From Acidimicrobiaceae bacterium (GTDB lineage: Bacteria > Actinomycetota > Acidimicrobiia > Acidimicrobiales > RAAP-2): a stretch of DNA of 14,177 bases. Made by a program: the position numbers and the translations under genes. The notes under the pieces were generated by a model. The model was not told the DNA's origin. It saw only the letters and a program-made list of their open reading frames with translations, and did not search any database. The stretch covers positions 1 to 14,177 of the forward strand of contig JAUTXB010000035.1 of assembly GCA_030838245.1 (NCBI GenBank), written 5' to 3'. Shown here one piece after another: positions 13,703 to 14,177 of the stretch (within the stretch, counting starts at the first letter, position 1; each line of letters starts with the position of its first letter).

Positions 13703-13818
13703 GATCAGGCAATGTCCGCCCGCAGATCACGGGTTCGGGCCCGTTGTCGATGTACGGATCCTCCGCAGGCGGGAGCGGCTCGTGTTCGCAGGCCCCAATG
13801 ATGCGCGATCAGGCAATG
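13703..13818. repeat. 12-bp direct repeat around the HxlR gene end
   Basis: GATCAGGCAATG occurs at 13703-13714 and again at 13807-13818, 104 bases apart. The right copy contains the HxlR gene's stop codon. On the minus strand the left copy also ends a frame with I-A-stop, like the gene's own end. This suggests a small duplication of the 3' end, or footprints of a deletion event, but the flanks are not clearly alike. Confidence 0.3.
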
Positions 13819-14177
13819 CGAGTGTCGTGCTCGGCGCGGTTCGCGAGCACCTGGTCCATGTGCTCTTCGGCCCAATCCTTGATGCCGTGCATGACGTGAT
13901 GGAGTGACAGGCCCAGCTCGGTCAGCTCGTAGATGACCGTGACCGGCACGGTGGGGATGACGGTGCGGGTGAGGAGCCCGTCGCGTTCGAGCGAGCGTAG
14001 CGTTTGGGTGAGCATCTTTTGGCTGACACCGGCCAGGCGTCGCGACAGTTCGGAGTAACGCATCGCCCGCGGCTCGCCGCCGCTGCCGCCGTCCGACTTG
14101 CGTGGGCCATCGCTGCCGAGAGCAGCCAGGATCAAGGCGACCCACTTGTCGGAGATGCGGTCAAGTAGTTGCCGGCT
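13809..14177 (-). CDS. HxlR-family transcriptional regulator (5' end outside window)
   Basis: The 122 visible residues belong to an HxlR-type winged-helix regulator. The frame is open to the window edge, and the true start lies beyond 14177. The first visible residues, [20 protein letters not shown], match the family start around GDKW. Next comes a short Gly/Ser/Lys-rich insert ([13 protein letters not shown]). The recognition region [20 protein letters not shown] follows, then [15 protein letters not shown], the wing ([17 protein letters not shown]), and a C-terminal helix with [10 protein letters not shown]. The family often has an N-terminal Cys that senses electrophiles, but that position would be outside the window. 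Proteins of this type usually regulate a nearby oxidoreductase gene. The divergent target, if any, lies outside the window to the right. Confidence 0.88.
   Translation of the reverse strand, partial: SRQLLDRISDKWVALILAALGSDGPRKSDGGSGGEPRAMRYSELSRRLAGVSQKMLTQTLRSLERDGLLTRTVIPTVPVTVIYELTELGLSLHHVMHGIKDWAEEHMDQVLANRAEHDTRIA

Noticed and set aside
13673..13800. Short minus-strand open frame after the HxlR gene
   Set aside because: It is proline-rich and has no start with a ribosome site or recognisable family; it could be chance in GC-rich DNA.

Overview
The window is GC-rich and looks like a piece of an actinobacterial chromosome. GTG starts are frequent. There is a large LAL-type LuxR regulator (ATPase plus C-terminal HTH), and a luciferase-like flavin oxidoreductase sits next to a dehydrogenase of the F420-dependent NADP reductase fold. 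These are all typical of Actinobacteria. A soil or aquatic acidimicrobial lineage is possible, but that is inference. No RNA gene, CRISPR array or complete mobile element was found.

Layout. (1) 32-1438: murF, a peptidoglycan ligase, with an unusual GC-rich low-complexity C-terminus. It converges on (2) 1449-1970, a MarR-type regulator on the minus strand that looks leaderless and has an operator-like repeat at its promoter. (3) 1971-2475 is a mostly non-coding stretch with short overlapping ORFs, one resembling the start of an SDR protein. (4) 2476-5220 encodes the LAL-family regulator. (5) 5221-5849 is a degraded gap holding a decapitated second copy of the start of the isochorismatase-family gene found further downstream. 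(6) 5850-10078 is a same-strand group: atypical extended SDR, HSL-family esterase, isochorismatase-family cysteine hydrolase and a DHA2-type MFS exporter. (7) 10398-10997 encodes a RibD/DHFR-fold reductase. (8) 11057-12815 on the minus strand encodes a luciferase-like monooxygenase and a Rossmann reductase, translationally coupled. These are divergent from (9) a MarR-family gene at 13045-13662, across an OhrR-like inverted repeat that overlaps promoters in both directions. (10) 13809-14177 is an HxlR-family regulator cut by the window end.

Working together (inference). The middle group combines a regulator, a dehydrogenase, a lactone/ester hydrolase, an amidohydrolase-like cysteine hydrolase and an efflux pump. 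That set is compatible with modifying or degrading a small ester, lactone or amide compound and exporting a product. The right-hand module (MarR, LLM oxidoreductase, NADPH/F420-type reductase) looks like a repressor-controlled redox detoxification unit. The high share of regulators (LAL, two MarR, HxlR) and the gene remnants suggest a recently rearranged accessory region beside murF.

The most interesting signals are the operator and double promoter at 13016-13051, the truncated duplicate at 5670, and small ORFs joined by ATGA overlaps to the starts of larger genes.
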